A stretch of DNA of 5,661 nt, taken from Lachnospiraceae bacterium (GTDB lineage Bacteria > Bacillota > Clostridia > Lachnospirales > Lachnospiraceae). Positions 1-5,289 of the stretch are shown piece after piece. The notes beneath the pieces were generated by a model, which was not told the origin of the DNA, did not search any database, and saw only the letters and a list, made by a program, of their open reading frames with translations. The position numbers were made by a program, and so were the translations under genes. The DNA is taken from NCBI GenBank assembly GCA_029068665.1, contig JAIECC010000012.1:4840-10500 (forward strand), in the 5' to 3' direction. The stretch's first letter is position 1, and each line of letters opens with the position of its first letter.

Positions 1-15
1 GTTTGATGGAAACAT

Positions 16-462
16 TTGATAAGCACCACTTCAAAATGGGATTATTATTATAGTTTATTCGATAATGGAGTGTATATCGAATGTTTTGACAGCCATAGTG
101 GAGTAGATGATTACATGGTAAGCGGAACCTATGAAAACTATGGGTATGTGGATGAGTCAGTCCGGGAGCTGGTTGAATATGAAGTACTTGCTGCCATGCG
201 GGAGGGATATCACATAAAAAATGTTACCTGTGTGAAATTCAACCCCAATTATTATTATGTATTTGATGAAGCCGGAATGCCTACGGAGGTTCATTCCCTG
301 GTATCATTTACCGATCATTTGATATTTGTGGTTCCGGATGATTATCGAAAGGGAGGTATGTTCTATCAGATTGAAGTTGTGGATACCTATAATCAGAAAT
401 TAACGCCTATATACCCTTCTGTCGGAGGAACGGAAGATATCCTGCCGGATGATATGGAATAG
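16..462 (+). CDS. Unrecognised Tyr-rich acidic protein, start uncertain
   Basis: I do not recognise this protein and assign no function. The reading from TTG 16 gives 148 residues, rich in Tyr and Asp/Glu, with no signal peptide, membrane helix or familiar catalytic motif. It looks like a soluble cytoplasmic protein. A TGA at 4-6 blocks this frame upstream and no SD is visible before the TTG, so the start is weak; the next in-frame ATG is at 115. A second possibility is that the real N-terminus lies in another frame. ATG 6 reads METFDKHHFK and then meets TAG at 51-53, but removing one A from the run 33-36 would join it smoothly to WDYYYSLFDNG. That other frame is open to the left edge, so the gene could begin outside the window. 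The gene ends 44 bases before a strong terminator, so it is probably the last gene of its transcript. Confidence 0.6.
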   Translation: MISTTSKWDYYYSLFDNGVYIECFDSHSGVDDYMVSGTYENYGYVDESVRELVEYEVLAAMREGYHIKNVTCVKFNPNYYYVFDEAGMPTEVHSLVSFTDHLIFVVPDDYRKGGMFYQIEVVDTYNQKLTPIYPSVGGTEDILPDDME

Positions 463-506
463 AAGCTTTTGGATTGATTTGATAAATGTTCAAAGAATGG
501 GAAATG

Positions 507-544
507 CCCCTTCTGCATAGGTTATATGCAGAGGGGGATTTTTT
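507..544 (+). terminator. Intrinsic terminator carrying the next gene's SD
   Basis: Bases 507-519 pair with 525-537 in a 13-bp stem containing one T511-G533 wobble. The loop is five bases (520-524). An A and six T residues (538-544) follow at once. This is a textbook Rho-independent terminator for the gene ending at 462. The last T is directly followed by ATG 545, and the 3' arm GAGGGGG (531-537) sits 7 bases before that ATG, so it also serves as its SD. Confidence 0.85.
531..537 (+). promoter_or_regulatory. SD of the M23 gene, inside the terminator stem
   Basis: GAGGGGG lies 7 bases before ATG 545 and is the only SD-like sequence there. In any transcript that reads through from upstream it would be paired with CCCCTTC (507-513), hiding the ribosome site. 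I see no convincing sigma-A promoter in 463-506 that would give a shorter leader. Confidence 0.6.
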
Positions 545-1276
545 ATGAAAAGCAGATATGTTAGCAGCGGTTTGGAAGGCATCTCTCGTTATCTGGCCGG
601 GATTCTGGGTCTGGTATTATGTTTGGTGGTAGAATGGGAAATTCTAGACCGTTTTACCGAGAATGCTTATACAGTACGCTATCAGGAGGCATTGGAGCAG
701 TTCCGGCAAAGTCCCGGAGATTATTTCCGGTATCATCATGGAAAAGAAGATTATGATACTGTTTTTGCCGAGCAGCTGGAAGCAGTCCGGAGGGATTTGA
801 ACTGCTTTCCGGTTGAAAAGTCTTATATACAGGATGTCAGCTATGTGGATTCCTGGTATGGGGAACGGACCTTTGGCGGGGAACGCCGGCATGAAGGGAC
901 GGATATTATGTCGATTCCCAATGTCAGTGGGGAAATTCCGGTAATCAGTATGACGGATGGAAAAGTAAAAAATATCGGATGGTTAAGGCTGGGGGGCTGG
1001 CGGATTGGAATAGAATCCGAAACAGGAATCTATTATTACTATGCCCATCTGCATTCCTATGCGACGAATCTGAAGGAAGGAGACCCGGTGTATGCCGGAC
1101 AGCTTTTGGGCTTTATGGGGGACAGTGGTTACGGCGAAGAAGGAACCACGGGCATGTTTGATGTACATCTCCATGTGGGGATTTATTTCTATGATGCACA
1201 AGGACGGGAAATCAGTATGAATCCTTATTCCTTTCTACAGGAACTGCAGGGAATTCCCACGGATACATGGAAATAA
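545..1276 (+). CDS. Membrane-anchored M23 (LytM-type) metallopeptidase
   Basis: The 243-residue protein is a probable zinc endopeptidase cutting peptide cross-links of peptidoglycan outside the membrane. Residues 13-30 form a hydrophobic segment after a basic start, best read as a signal anchor because no clear cleavage site or lipobox is seen. Residues 31-100 are a linker. The M23 domain covers about 100-235. Its ligand set is intact: H116 and D120 in HEGTD, H210 in HLH (208-210) for zinc, and H168 and H208 as the expected catalytic histidines. The fold-typical DGKV (138-141), YAHLH (166-170) and GxxLGFMG (185-192) segments are present. No SH3, LysM or coiled-coil region is fused. The role (growth, division or sporulation) is not shown by the sequence. 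The start at ATG 545 is set by GAGGGGG, which is part of the preceding terminator. The gene looks isolated, with a terminator before it and a new promoter after it. Confidence 0.88.
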   Translation: MKSRYVSSGLEGISRYLAGILGLVLCLVVEWEILDRFTENAYTVRYQEALEQFRQSPGDYFRYHHGKEDYDTVFAEQLEAVRRDLNCFPVEKSYIQDVSYVDSWYGERTFGGERRHEGTDIMSIPNVSGEIPVISMTDGKVKNIGWLRLGGWRIGIESETGIYYYYAHLHSYATNLKEGDPVYAGQLLGFMGDSGYGEEGTTGMFDVHLHVGIYFYDAQGREISMNPYSFLQELQGIPTDTWK

Positions 1277-1282
1277 GCAGAA

Positions 1283-1308
1283 AAATGCCCTATTTTTTAA
1301 TGGCATTT
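1283..1308 (+). terminator. Possible weak terminator after the M23 gene
   Basis: AAATGCC (1283-1289) pairs perfectly with GGCATTT (1302-1308), just after the stop codon at 1274-1276. The stem is only 7 bp, the 12-base loop contains the six-T run, and only a short T-poor stretch follows, so termination on this strand would be weak. The A run at 1281-1285 would give a U tract in the opposite direction, but no gene on that strand needs it. Confidence 0.35.
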
Positions 1309-1310
1309 CA

Positions 1311-1339
1311 TTGGAATTTAATAGAAATCATGGTATAAT
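1311..1339 (+). promoter_or_regulatory. Sigma-A promoter for relQ
   Basis: The -35 box is TTGGAA (1311-1316) and the -10 box is a perfect TATAAT (1334-1339). They are separated by exactly 17 bases, and TGG just before the -10 gives an extended -10 motif. Transcription should begin near A1346. The leader to the relQ start would be about 243 bases, much of it self-complementary. Confidence 0.85.
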
Positions 1340-1354
1340 GTGCGTAGACATTGA

Positions 1355-1470
1355 GCAGTGCCAAAATCACAAGCATTCAAACGGGCTGCTTGCAGACGAG
1401 TTTGAATGCTTTGATTTTGATAGGGCGATAGCCCGACAACGAGGAAACGCAGGTTTCCGAGTGGCACTGC
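1355..1470 (+). repeat. Branched self-complementary element in the relQ leader
   Basis: GCAGTGCC (1355-1362) pairs perfectly with GGCACTGC (1463-1470) and encloses three hairpins. The first is a 19-bp helix (1363-1382 with 1400-1418, one bulged C1370), whose tip can form a small CTG/CAG stem. The second is GGGC-GATA-GCCC (1423-1434). The third is GGAAAC-GCAG-GTTTCC (1443-1458). Together they make a four-way-junction shape that is transcribed from the promoter just upstream. I do not recognise a known riboswitch, T-box or tRNA. The architecture, and the similar element at 2398-2593, favour a non-coding interspersed repeat (MITE-like), but an RNA regulator is not excluded. A reading frame across it (to a stop at 1521-1523) gives a low-complexity peptide and is not treated as a gene. 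Confidence 0.6.
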
Positions 1471-1482
1471 AGACGTATACCT

Positions 1483-1559
1483 TGAGGAGGGGGCCTGAGG
1501 TCAGACAGCAACAGTCTGGATGAATCCTAAAGGCAGTTTGTATACAGTTAAGAATTATG
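1483..1559 (+). repeat. Leader repeat module, relQ copy
   Basis: This purine-rich stretch matches sequence upstream of the rluA gene in ordered blocks. TGAGGAGGGG (1483-1492) equals 5320-5329. Bases 1486-1505 match 5343-5362 at 18 of 20 positions, ending in CCTGAGGTCAGA. Bases 1525-1542 match 5397-5414 at 15 of 18. AGAATTATG (1551-1559) resembles 5434-5443. Local pairing includes CAGAC (1502-1506) with GTCTG (1514-1518). Spacing between blocks differs (19 versus 34 bases), so the copies have diverged by indels. Confidence 0.55.
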
Positions 1560-1577
1560 AATACAAAATAGAATTAC

Positions 1578-1584
1578 GGGGTGG
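1578..1584 (+). promoter_or_regulatory. SD deciding the relQ start
   Basis: GGGGTGG lies just before ATG 1589; the four Gs are 7 bases from the start. The upstream in-frame ATG at 1520 has no such signal and would add 23 residues not expected in the family. Confidence 0.6.
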
Positions 1585-1588
1585 TTAT

Positions 1589-2392
1589 ATGGAAATACAG
1601 TTATGGAGGGAGATTTTATCACCATATCAGCTTGCAGTGGATGAACTGGTGGTAAAGTTTAATCATATTATACAGGAATACAGAAATAATGGACAGTATT
1701 CACCAATCGAGCAGGTAGTCGGCAGGGTGAAGAAAATATCCAGTATTTTAGATAAGATGAATAAAAAGAATCTTGCCATTGAAGAAATCGAAGATGAGAT
1801 TGATGATATTGCCGGAATTCGAATTATGTGTCAGTTTGTAGAAGATATCGACCGGGTAGTTGAGATCATCCGGAATCGGAAGGATATGGAGATTAAGTGT
1901 GAAAAGGACTACATATCTCATTATAAGGAAAGCGGATATCGCAGCTATCATATTATTGTTTATTATGATGTCTATACCTTAGAGGGAACCAGACGTCTTC
2001 AGGCGGAGATTCAGATTCGGACCATGGCTATGAATTTTTGGGCGACCATCGAGCATTCCCTGCAATACAAGTATCATGGCAATATGCCGGAGCATGTGCG
2101 GGAGCGTCTGTATGCAGCTTCCGATGCCATTGTAGCTTTGGATTCGGAGATGTCATCTGTACGGGATGAGATTATTGATGCCCAGAATCTGTTTACCATT
2201 AAGGCAAATGTGGTTTCTGATATTCTGGTAAATATTCAGAATTTGTATCATGTGGCAAATAAGCGGGAGGTATTAAAGATTCAGGAAGAATTCTACCAGA
2301 TATTTGCAACACAGGATTTGGAGCAGTTAGAGCGGTTCTGCAGGGAATTGGATATTATTGCAGAGGGCTATAAGGCGCAAAGCCTTCGCTAA
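1589..2392 (+). CDS. relQ: Small alarmone synthetase, RelQ/YjbM type
   Basis: This cytoplasmic enzyme transfers pyrophosphate from ATP to GDP or GTP, making (p)ppGpp. The 267 residues carry a RelA/SpoT synthetase domain but no HD hydrolase and no TGS or ACT domains, which identifies a stand-alone synthetase. Visible motifs are SPIE (38-41), GRVK (45-48), DIAGIRIMCQF (73-83, with the metal-binding Asp73), KESGYRSYH (113-121, the nucleotide-binding G-loop) and EIQIRTMAMNFWATIEHSL (140-158, with the catalytic-type Glu140). From memory, the core follows B. subtilis YjbM closely, and ATG 1589 places the N-terminus as in that protein. RelQ proteins form tetramers activated by pppGpp. Residues 200-267 extend beyond the usual roughly 210-residue length with a charged, probably helical tail. 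Promoter 1311-1339 and a long structured leader precede it. An inverted-repeat element starts 5 bases after the stop. Confidence 0.93.
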   Translation: MEIQLWREILSPYQLAVDELVVKFNHIIQEYRNNGQYSPIEQVVGRVKKISSILDKMNKKNLAIEEIEDEIDDIAGIRIMCQFVEDIDRVVEIIRNRKDMEIKCEKDYISHYKESGYRSYHIIVYYDVYTLEGTRRLQAEIQIRTMAMNFWATIEHSLQYKYHGNMPEHVRERLYAASDAIVALDSEMSSVRDEIIDAQNLFTIKANVVSDILVNIQNLYHVANKREVLKIQEEFYQIFATQDLEQLERFCRELDIIAEGYKAQSLR

Positions 2393-2397
2393 GAATT

Positions 2398-2593
2398 GTT
2401 ACTATTCACAGCCACTTCACCACACATGCGCACTCGTCGCACCTTACGGTGCTCCAGTCCCGCTCCTTTCGGAGCTAAGACTGCTTATGTGGGTGAAGTG
2501 ACTGATTCTAGTCGAATGAAAAGGGAGAAGTGGCTTCTCACAAGCAAGCTTGCGAGCCAACTTGCCCATTTTCATCCGGCTGTGAATAGTAAC
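2398..2593 (+). repeat. 196-bp element with perfect 16-bp terminal inverted repeats
   Basis: GTTACTATTCACAGCC (2398-2413) is the exact reverse complement of 2578-2593. Nearly everything between also folds. Bases 2413-2427 pair with 2487-2500 (14 bp, bulged A2422) and enclose GCACC-TTAC-GGTGC (2439-2452) and a two-part hairpin, CAGTC/GACTG (2455-2459, 2479-2483) around GCTCC-TTTC-GGAGC (2462-2475). GACT (2500-2503) pairs with AGTC (2510-2513). A long imperfect hairpin covers 2516-2575, with ATGAAAA/TTTTCAT at its base. AGAATT occurs just outside both ends (2392-2397 and 2596-2601), but the right copy is two bases away, so a target duplication is only suggestive. No transposase is present. The best reading is a MITE-like or other interspersed structured repeat, transcribed between relQ and rsmF. 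No U tract follows, so it is not a classical terminator. Confidence 0.75.
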
Positions 2594-2611
2594 GGAGAAT
2601 TATCATACAGT

Positions 2612-2616
2612 AGGAG
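2612..2616 (+). promoter_or_regulatory. SD deciding the rsmF start
   Basis: AGGAG lies 7 bases before GTG 2624, ideal spacing. It places the start after the inverted-repeat element and matches where the family's N-terminus should begin. Confidence 0.8.
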
Positions 2617-2623
2617 AATAAAC

Positions 2624-3985
2624 GTGAAATTACCGGAAAGTTTTGAAATACGAATGCAGGAAATGTTAGGTGAGGATTTTTCAAAGTATCAGGCTTCTCT
2701 TGACCGTCCTTCCTTTCATGGACTAAGGGTGAATACCAATAAGATATCCGTAGAAGAATTTCTACGGATATCTCCATTTTCTTTGAAACCGGTTCCCTGG
2801 TGTTCCAATGGATTTTATTATGACGAGGATGTACAGCCGGCCAAGCATCCTTATTATTTTGCAGGATTATATTATATTCAGGAACCCAGTGCCATGACTC
2901 CCGCCAGTGTACTTCCCATCGAACCGGGAGACCGGGTACTGGATATCTGTGCTGCTCCCGGGGGAAAGTCTACAGAGCTGGCAGCCCGGTTACAGGGTAC
3001 CGGACTTCTGGTTTCCAATGACATCAGTCATTCCAGAGCCAAGGCGCTGCTGAAGAATCTGGAACTGTTCGGAATACCCAATATGCTGGTGCTTAGCGAA
3101 CCTTCCAATGCAATCGCAGAGCGTTTTGAAGGATTTTTTGATAAGATATTAATCGATGCTCCCTGTTCCGGAGAGGGAATGTTCCGGAAATCCAATTCCA
3201 TGATTAAGGCATGGGAGAAGAACGGGGTAGAGCTGTTTGTCAATTTGCAGCAAAGCATTTTGCGGGAAATGGTAAAATGTCTCCGGCCGGGTGGAAGTCT
3301 GGTATATTCCACCTGTACCTTTTCGCCGGAAGAAAATGAGCAGGCTATGGACTATCTGCTGGAACTGGCACCCGAACTGGAAATTCAGGAGCTTCCTATG
3401 TATGATGGATTTGATACGGGACATCCGGAATGGAGCCGGACCGGAAATGAAGCAGTGAAGCAGTGCCGCCGGCTGTGGCCTCATCGCGTAAAAGGGGAAG
3501 GACATTTTGTTGCCCTGCTGAAAAAACAGGAGTCAGAGGAAACCCATGGTGTCAACTGGTATCGTCCGGCAAAAGTAAAGCTGCCGGAGGAGGTCCGGGA
3601 TTTTCTGAATCAGATACAATGGGATTGGGATGCGAGCCGTATGGAGCTTCAGAAAGACCGCTTGTATTATCTTCCAAAGGAAATGCCCGATGGAACAGGA
3701 CTTCGTATATTGCGGAATGGATTATTATTAGGGGAATTGAAAAAGAACCGGTTTGAACCCAGCCAGTCCCTTGCCATGGCACTTCGAATGGAGGAATATG
3801 AAAATGCCATTTCTCTTCCGGCATCGGATGAACGGGTGATTCGCTATCTGAAGGGAGAAACCATCGAACTGGAAGGCAGAAATGGTCTGATTTTGTTCTG
3901 TGTAGACGGTTATCCCCTGGGATGGGGTAAATTGTTGAACGGAAGCTTGAAGAATAAGTATCTTGCCGGCTGGAGGTGGCAATGA
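2624..3985 (+). CDS. rsmF: RsmF-like 16S rRNA m5C methyltransferase (NOL1/NOP2/Sun family)
   Basis: The protein likely uses S-adenosylmethionine to methylate carbon 5 of cytosines near the 16S rRNA decoding site; the exact target is inferred from the family. From GTG 2624 it has 453 residues, normal for Gram-positive RsmF-like proteins. RVNTNK (35-40) is the N-terminal family motif. The Rossmann core has motif I DICAAPGGKS (107-116), Asp133 as the probable ribose-binding acid, motif IV DAPCSGEGMFRK (178-189, Cys181) and motif VI YSTCTFSPEENE (228-239, Cys231). Both cysteines of the m5C mechanism are present. Residues from about 310 match the extra C-terminal region, with a PUA-like end (LKGETIEL, GYPLGWGKL). 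The frame stays open back to TTG 2396, but those 76 codons are the inverted-repeat element and not protein. A perfect 14-bp hairpin lies at 2742-2773 within codons 40-50. The stop overlaps the next gene's start. Confidence 0.9.
   Translation: MKLPESFEIRMQEMLGEDFSKYQASLDRPSFHGLRVNTNKISVEEFLRISPFSLKPVPWCSNGFYYDEDVQPAKHPYYFAGLYYIQEPSAMTPASVLPIEPGDRVLDICAAPGGKSTELAARLQGTGLLVSNDISHSRAKALLKNLELFGIPNMLVLSEPSNAIAERFEGFFDKILIDAPCSGEGMFRKSNSMIKAWEKNGVELFVNLQQSILREMVKCLRPGGSLVYSTCTFSPEENEQAMDYLLELAPELEIQELPMYDGFDTGHPEWSRTGNEAVKQCRRLWPHRVKGEGHFVALLKKQESEETHGVNWYRPAKVKLPEEVRDFLNQIQWDWDASRMELQKDRLYYLPKEMPDGTGLRILRNGLLLGELKKNRFEPSQSLAMALRMEEYENAISLPASDERVIRYLKGETIELEGRNGLILFCVDGYPLGWGKLLNGSLKNKYLAGWRWQ
2742..2773 (+). 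repeat. Perfect 14-bp intragenic hairpin in rsmF
   Basis: AGATATCCGTAGAA (2742-2755) and TTCTACGGATATCT (2760-2773) are exact reverse complements around the four-base loop GAAT. The structure lies about 120 bases into rsmF and encodes part of NKISVEEFLRIS. The sequence after it, CCATTTTCTTT (2774-2784), is moderately U-rich but not a strong terminator tract. Confidence 0.8.
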
Positions 3986-4692
3986 TGGAGCTGGATAGGA
4001 ATATCGGCATAAATAATGGAAGCGGGCATGGTATACTGAATGGTATTCAGGCCGTGATTTTTGACCTGGATGGAACTCTGGTGGATTCCATGTGGGTATG
4101 GGAGGCTGTTGACCGGGAGTATTTTAAGCTGCATGGTTTGGAGGTGCCGCCGGGACTGCAGCAGCAGATTTCCGGCATGAGTTTTTCAGAAACTGCAGAT
4201 TATATCAAGACCCAGTTCCGGATTTCGGATACTGTGGAGGAAATGAAGCAGATCTGGAATGAACTGGCAGAGAAAGAGTATGAAACAGAGGTCCCTTTAA
4301 AGCCGGGTGCCTATGAGTTTCTAATAAAGCTGAAGGAAATGGGAATAAAAACCGGGGTGGCAACCAGTAATTCCAAGCATCTGGTAGAACTGACCCTTCA
4401 GGCAAGAGGAATCCGTTCCCATATGGATTCCGTCCATACAGCATGCGAGGTGGCACATGGAAAGCCGGAGCCGGATATTTATCTTCTGGTGGCAGCGGAT
4501 TTGGGTGTGGCGCCGGAGGCTTGTCTGGTATTTGAAGATATTGTAGAGGGAATCCAGGCAGGAAAACGAGCGGGCATGCGGACTTGTGCAGTAGCGGATG
4601 CTGCAAGCAGGGAAATCTGGGCAGAAAAACAGCAGGAAGCCGATTATGCAATTCAAGACTATCGGGAATTGCTCACAGGAAGAAATGAATGA
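3982..4692 (+). CDS. HAD-superfamily phosphatase, beta-phosphoglucomutase-like
   Basis: This is a cytoplasmic subfamily I HAD hydrolase acting on a small phosphorylated substrate that cannot be named from sequence. It has 236 residues. Motif I is DLDGTLVDS (28-36, nucleophile Asp28 and acid/base Asp30), motif II is ATSNS (127-131), motif III is Lys161 in GKPEPD, and motif IV is FEDIVEGI (184-191). The helical cap lies between motifs I and II, at about 37-110. Members usually begin only a few residues before motif I, so the Gly/Asn-rich stretch 5-22 is an unusual extension. It still seems real, because GGAGGTGG (3972-3979) sits directly before the start. ATG 3982 overlaps the rsmF stop as ATGA, and ATG 3985 is almost equally good (GGAGG 8 bases away instead of 5). 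GTG 3976 falls inside the SD and is unlikely. The overlap implies translation coupled to rsmF. Confidence 0.88.
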   Translation: MMELDRNIGINNGSGHGILNGIQAVIFDLDGTLVDSMWVWEAVDREYFKLHGLEVPPGLQQQISGMSFSETADYIKTQFRISDTVEEMKQIWNELAEKEYETEVPLKPGAYEFLIKLKEMGIKTGVATSNSKHLVELTLQARGIRSHMDSVHTACEVAHGKPEPDIYLLVAADLGVAPEACLVFEDIVEGIQAGKRAGMRTCAVADAASREIWAEKQQEADYAIQDYRELLTGRNE

Positions 4693-4703
4693 CAGGAGCA
4701 GAA

Positions 4704-5276
4704 ATGGAAAAAGGAACACTTGGTTATATAGATGCATATAAAAAGCGGTATGGATGGTATTCACTAATATTAGCAGCACTTATTTTAGCAGGAGCCCTGG
4801 TGGTTTATCTGATATTTGGAACTCTGAGGCATGTAGCTGTGTTGATACCAATCATTTTGGCTTTGCCATTTGCAAAGCTGCTGATTCTATGGGTAGTGGT
4901 TGTAAAGTTCCATTCTCTGAAGCAGGCAGATGGAGAGCGACTGAAAGCCAGACTGGAGGGACGGAAGAATTGTATTCTTTTATTTGACCTGGCATTAAGC
5001 GCTTATGAAGCTATATCCTTTGCCTCTGTGTTAGTGATCGATCAGGGAAATATCTATCTGCTTTGGGGCGGTTCCAATGAAAAGAGCTATGGACAGGAAC
5101 AGCAGAGGGAATATGTGCAGGAGATTGTGAATCGAACCGGCTATCATTTTTCAGTCCATACCACAGAAAATATAGAAGAATTACTGGAACAGGTGGAAGC
5201 AGCACCGGTATCTGAAGAGGATTTATCGGTGAAGTGTGACCGGTTACGAAAAAGGATGCTAGACGTTTGTGTATAG
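4704..5276 (+). CDS. Two-helix membrane protein of unknown function
   Basis: I recognise the type (short N-terminal KGTLGYI segment, two adjacent membrane helices, cytoplasmic tail) from Lachnospiraceae hypothetical proteins, but no function is known to me. The 190 residues have helices at about 19-39 and 43-67. They are followed by a basic stretch (68-88) and a soluble alpha/beta-like region (90-160) that includes LLFDLALSAYEAISFASVLVI. The C-terminus is charged and probably helical. Basic residues on both sides of the helix pair suggest that both termini face the cytoplasm. ATG 4704 is preferred because AGGAG (4694-4698) is 5 bases before it and it begins MEKGT. ATG 4689, which overlaps the HAD stop as ATGA with AGGA 8 bases upstream, would add five residues. 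Either way it is the last gene of the coupled rsmF-HAD cluster. No enzyme motif is visible. Confidence 0.8.
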   Translation: MEKGTLGYIDAYKKRYGWYSLILAALILAGALVVYLIFGTLRHVAVLIPIILALPFAKLLILWVVVVKFHSLKQADGERLKARLEGRKNCILLFDLALSAYEAISFASVLVIDQGNIYLLWGGSNEKSYGQEQQREYVQEIVNRTGYHFSVHTTENIEELLEQVEAAPVSEEDLSVKCDRLRKRMLDVCV

Positions 5277-5288
5277 ATGCCATACAAT
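5260..5288 (+). promoter_or_regulatory. Possible sigma-A promoter for the rluA gene
   Basis: TAGACG (5260-5265, four of six -35 matches) and TACAAT (5283-5288, five of six -10 matches) are separated by 17 bases. The -35 lies in the end of the membrane-protein gene. If used, the leader would be about 155 bases and contain all the repeats that follow. The weak -35 keeps confidence low. Confidence 0.4.
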
Positions 5289-5289
5289 A

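Noticed and set aside
1311..1523. 70-codon open frame on the + strand across the relQ leader
   Set aside because: It would use a TTG that is part of the -35 box, has no SD, and most of it translates the two arms of perfect inverted repeats. It is a by-product of the non-coding element.
1340..1588. Known riboswitch or T-box in the relQ leader
   Set aside because: I found no T-box core, no ppGpp/ykkC-like, glycine, THF, c-di-GMP or purine riboswitch signature that I can recognise. It is left as an unnamed structured element.
2562..2590. Promoter-like pair TTGCCC-17-AATAGT at the right end of the inverted-repeat element
   Set aside because: Each box matches consensus at only four of six positions and overlaps the pairing arms. 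It is not strong enough to report as a promoter.
2396..2623. N-terminal extension of the rsmF frame
   Set aside because: It is the inverted-repeat element translated by chance; TTG 2396 has no SD, while GTG 2624 has AGGAG 7 bases upstream and fits the family.
3008..3036. AATGAC-ATCA-GTCATT hairpin inside rsmF
   Set aside because: A 6-bp stem in coding sequence is within what chance gives, unlike the 14-bp palindrome at 2742-2773.
3552..4010. Long minus-strand open frames, also at 3149-3505, 4205-4651, 4321-4779 and 5011-5418
   Set aside because: All lie opposite well-supported genes, have no recognisable domains or SD context, and read as Ser/Pro/His-rich or hydrophobic shadows.
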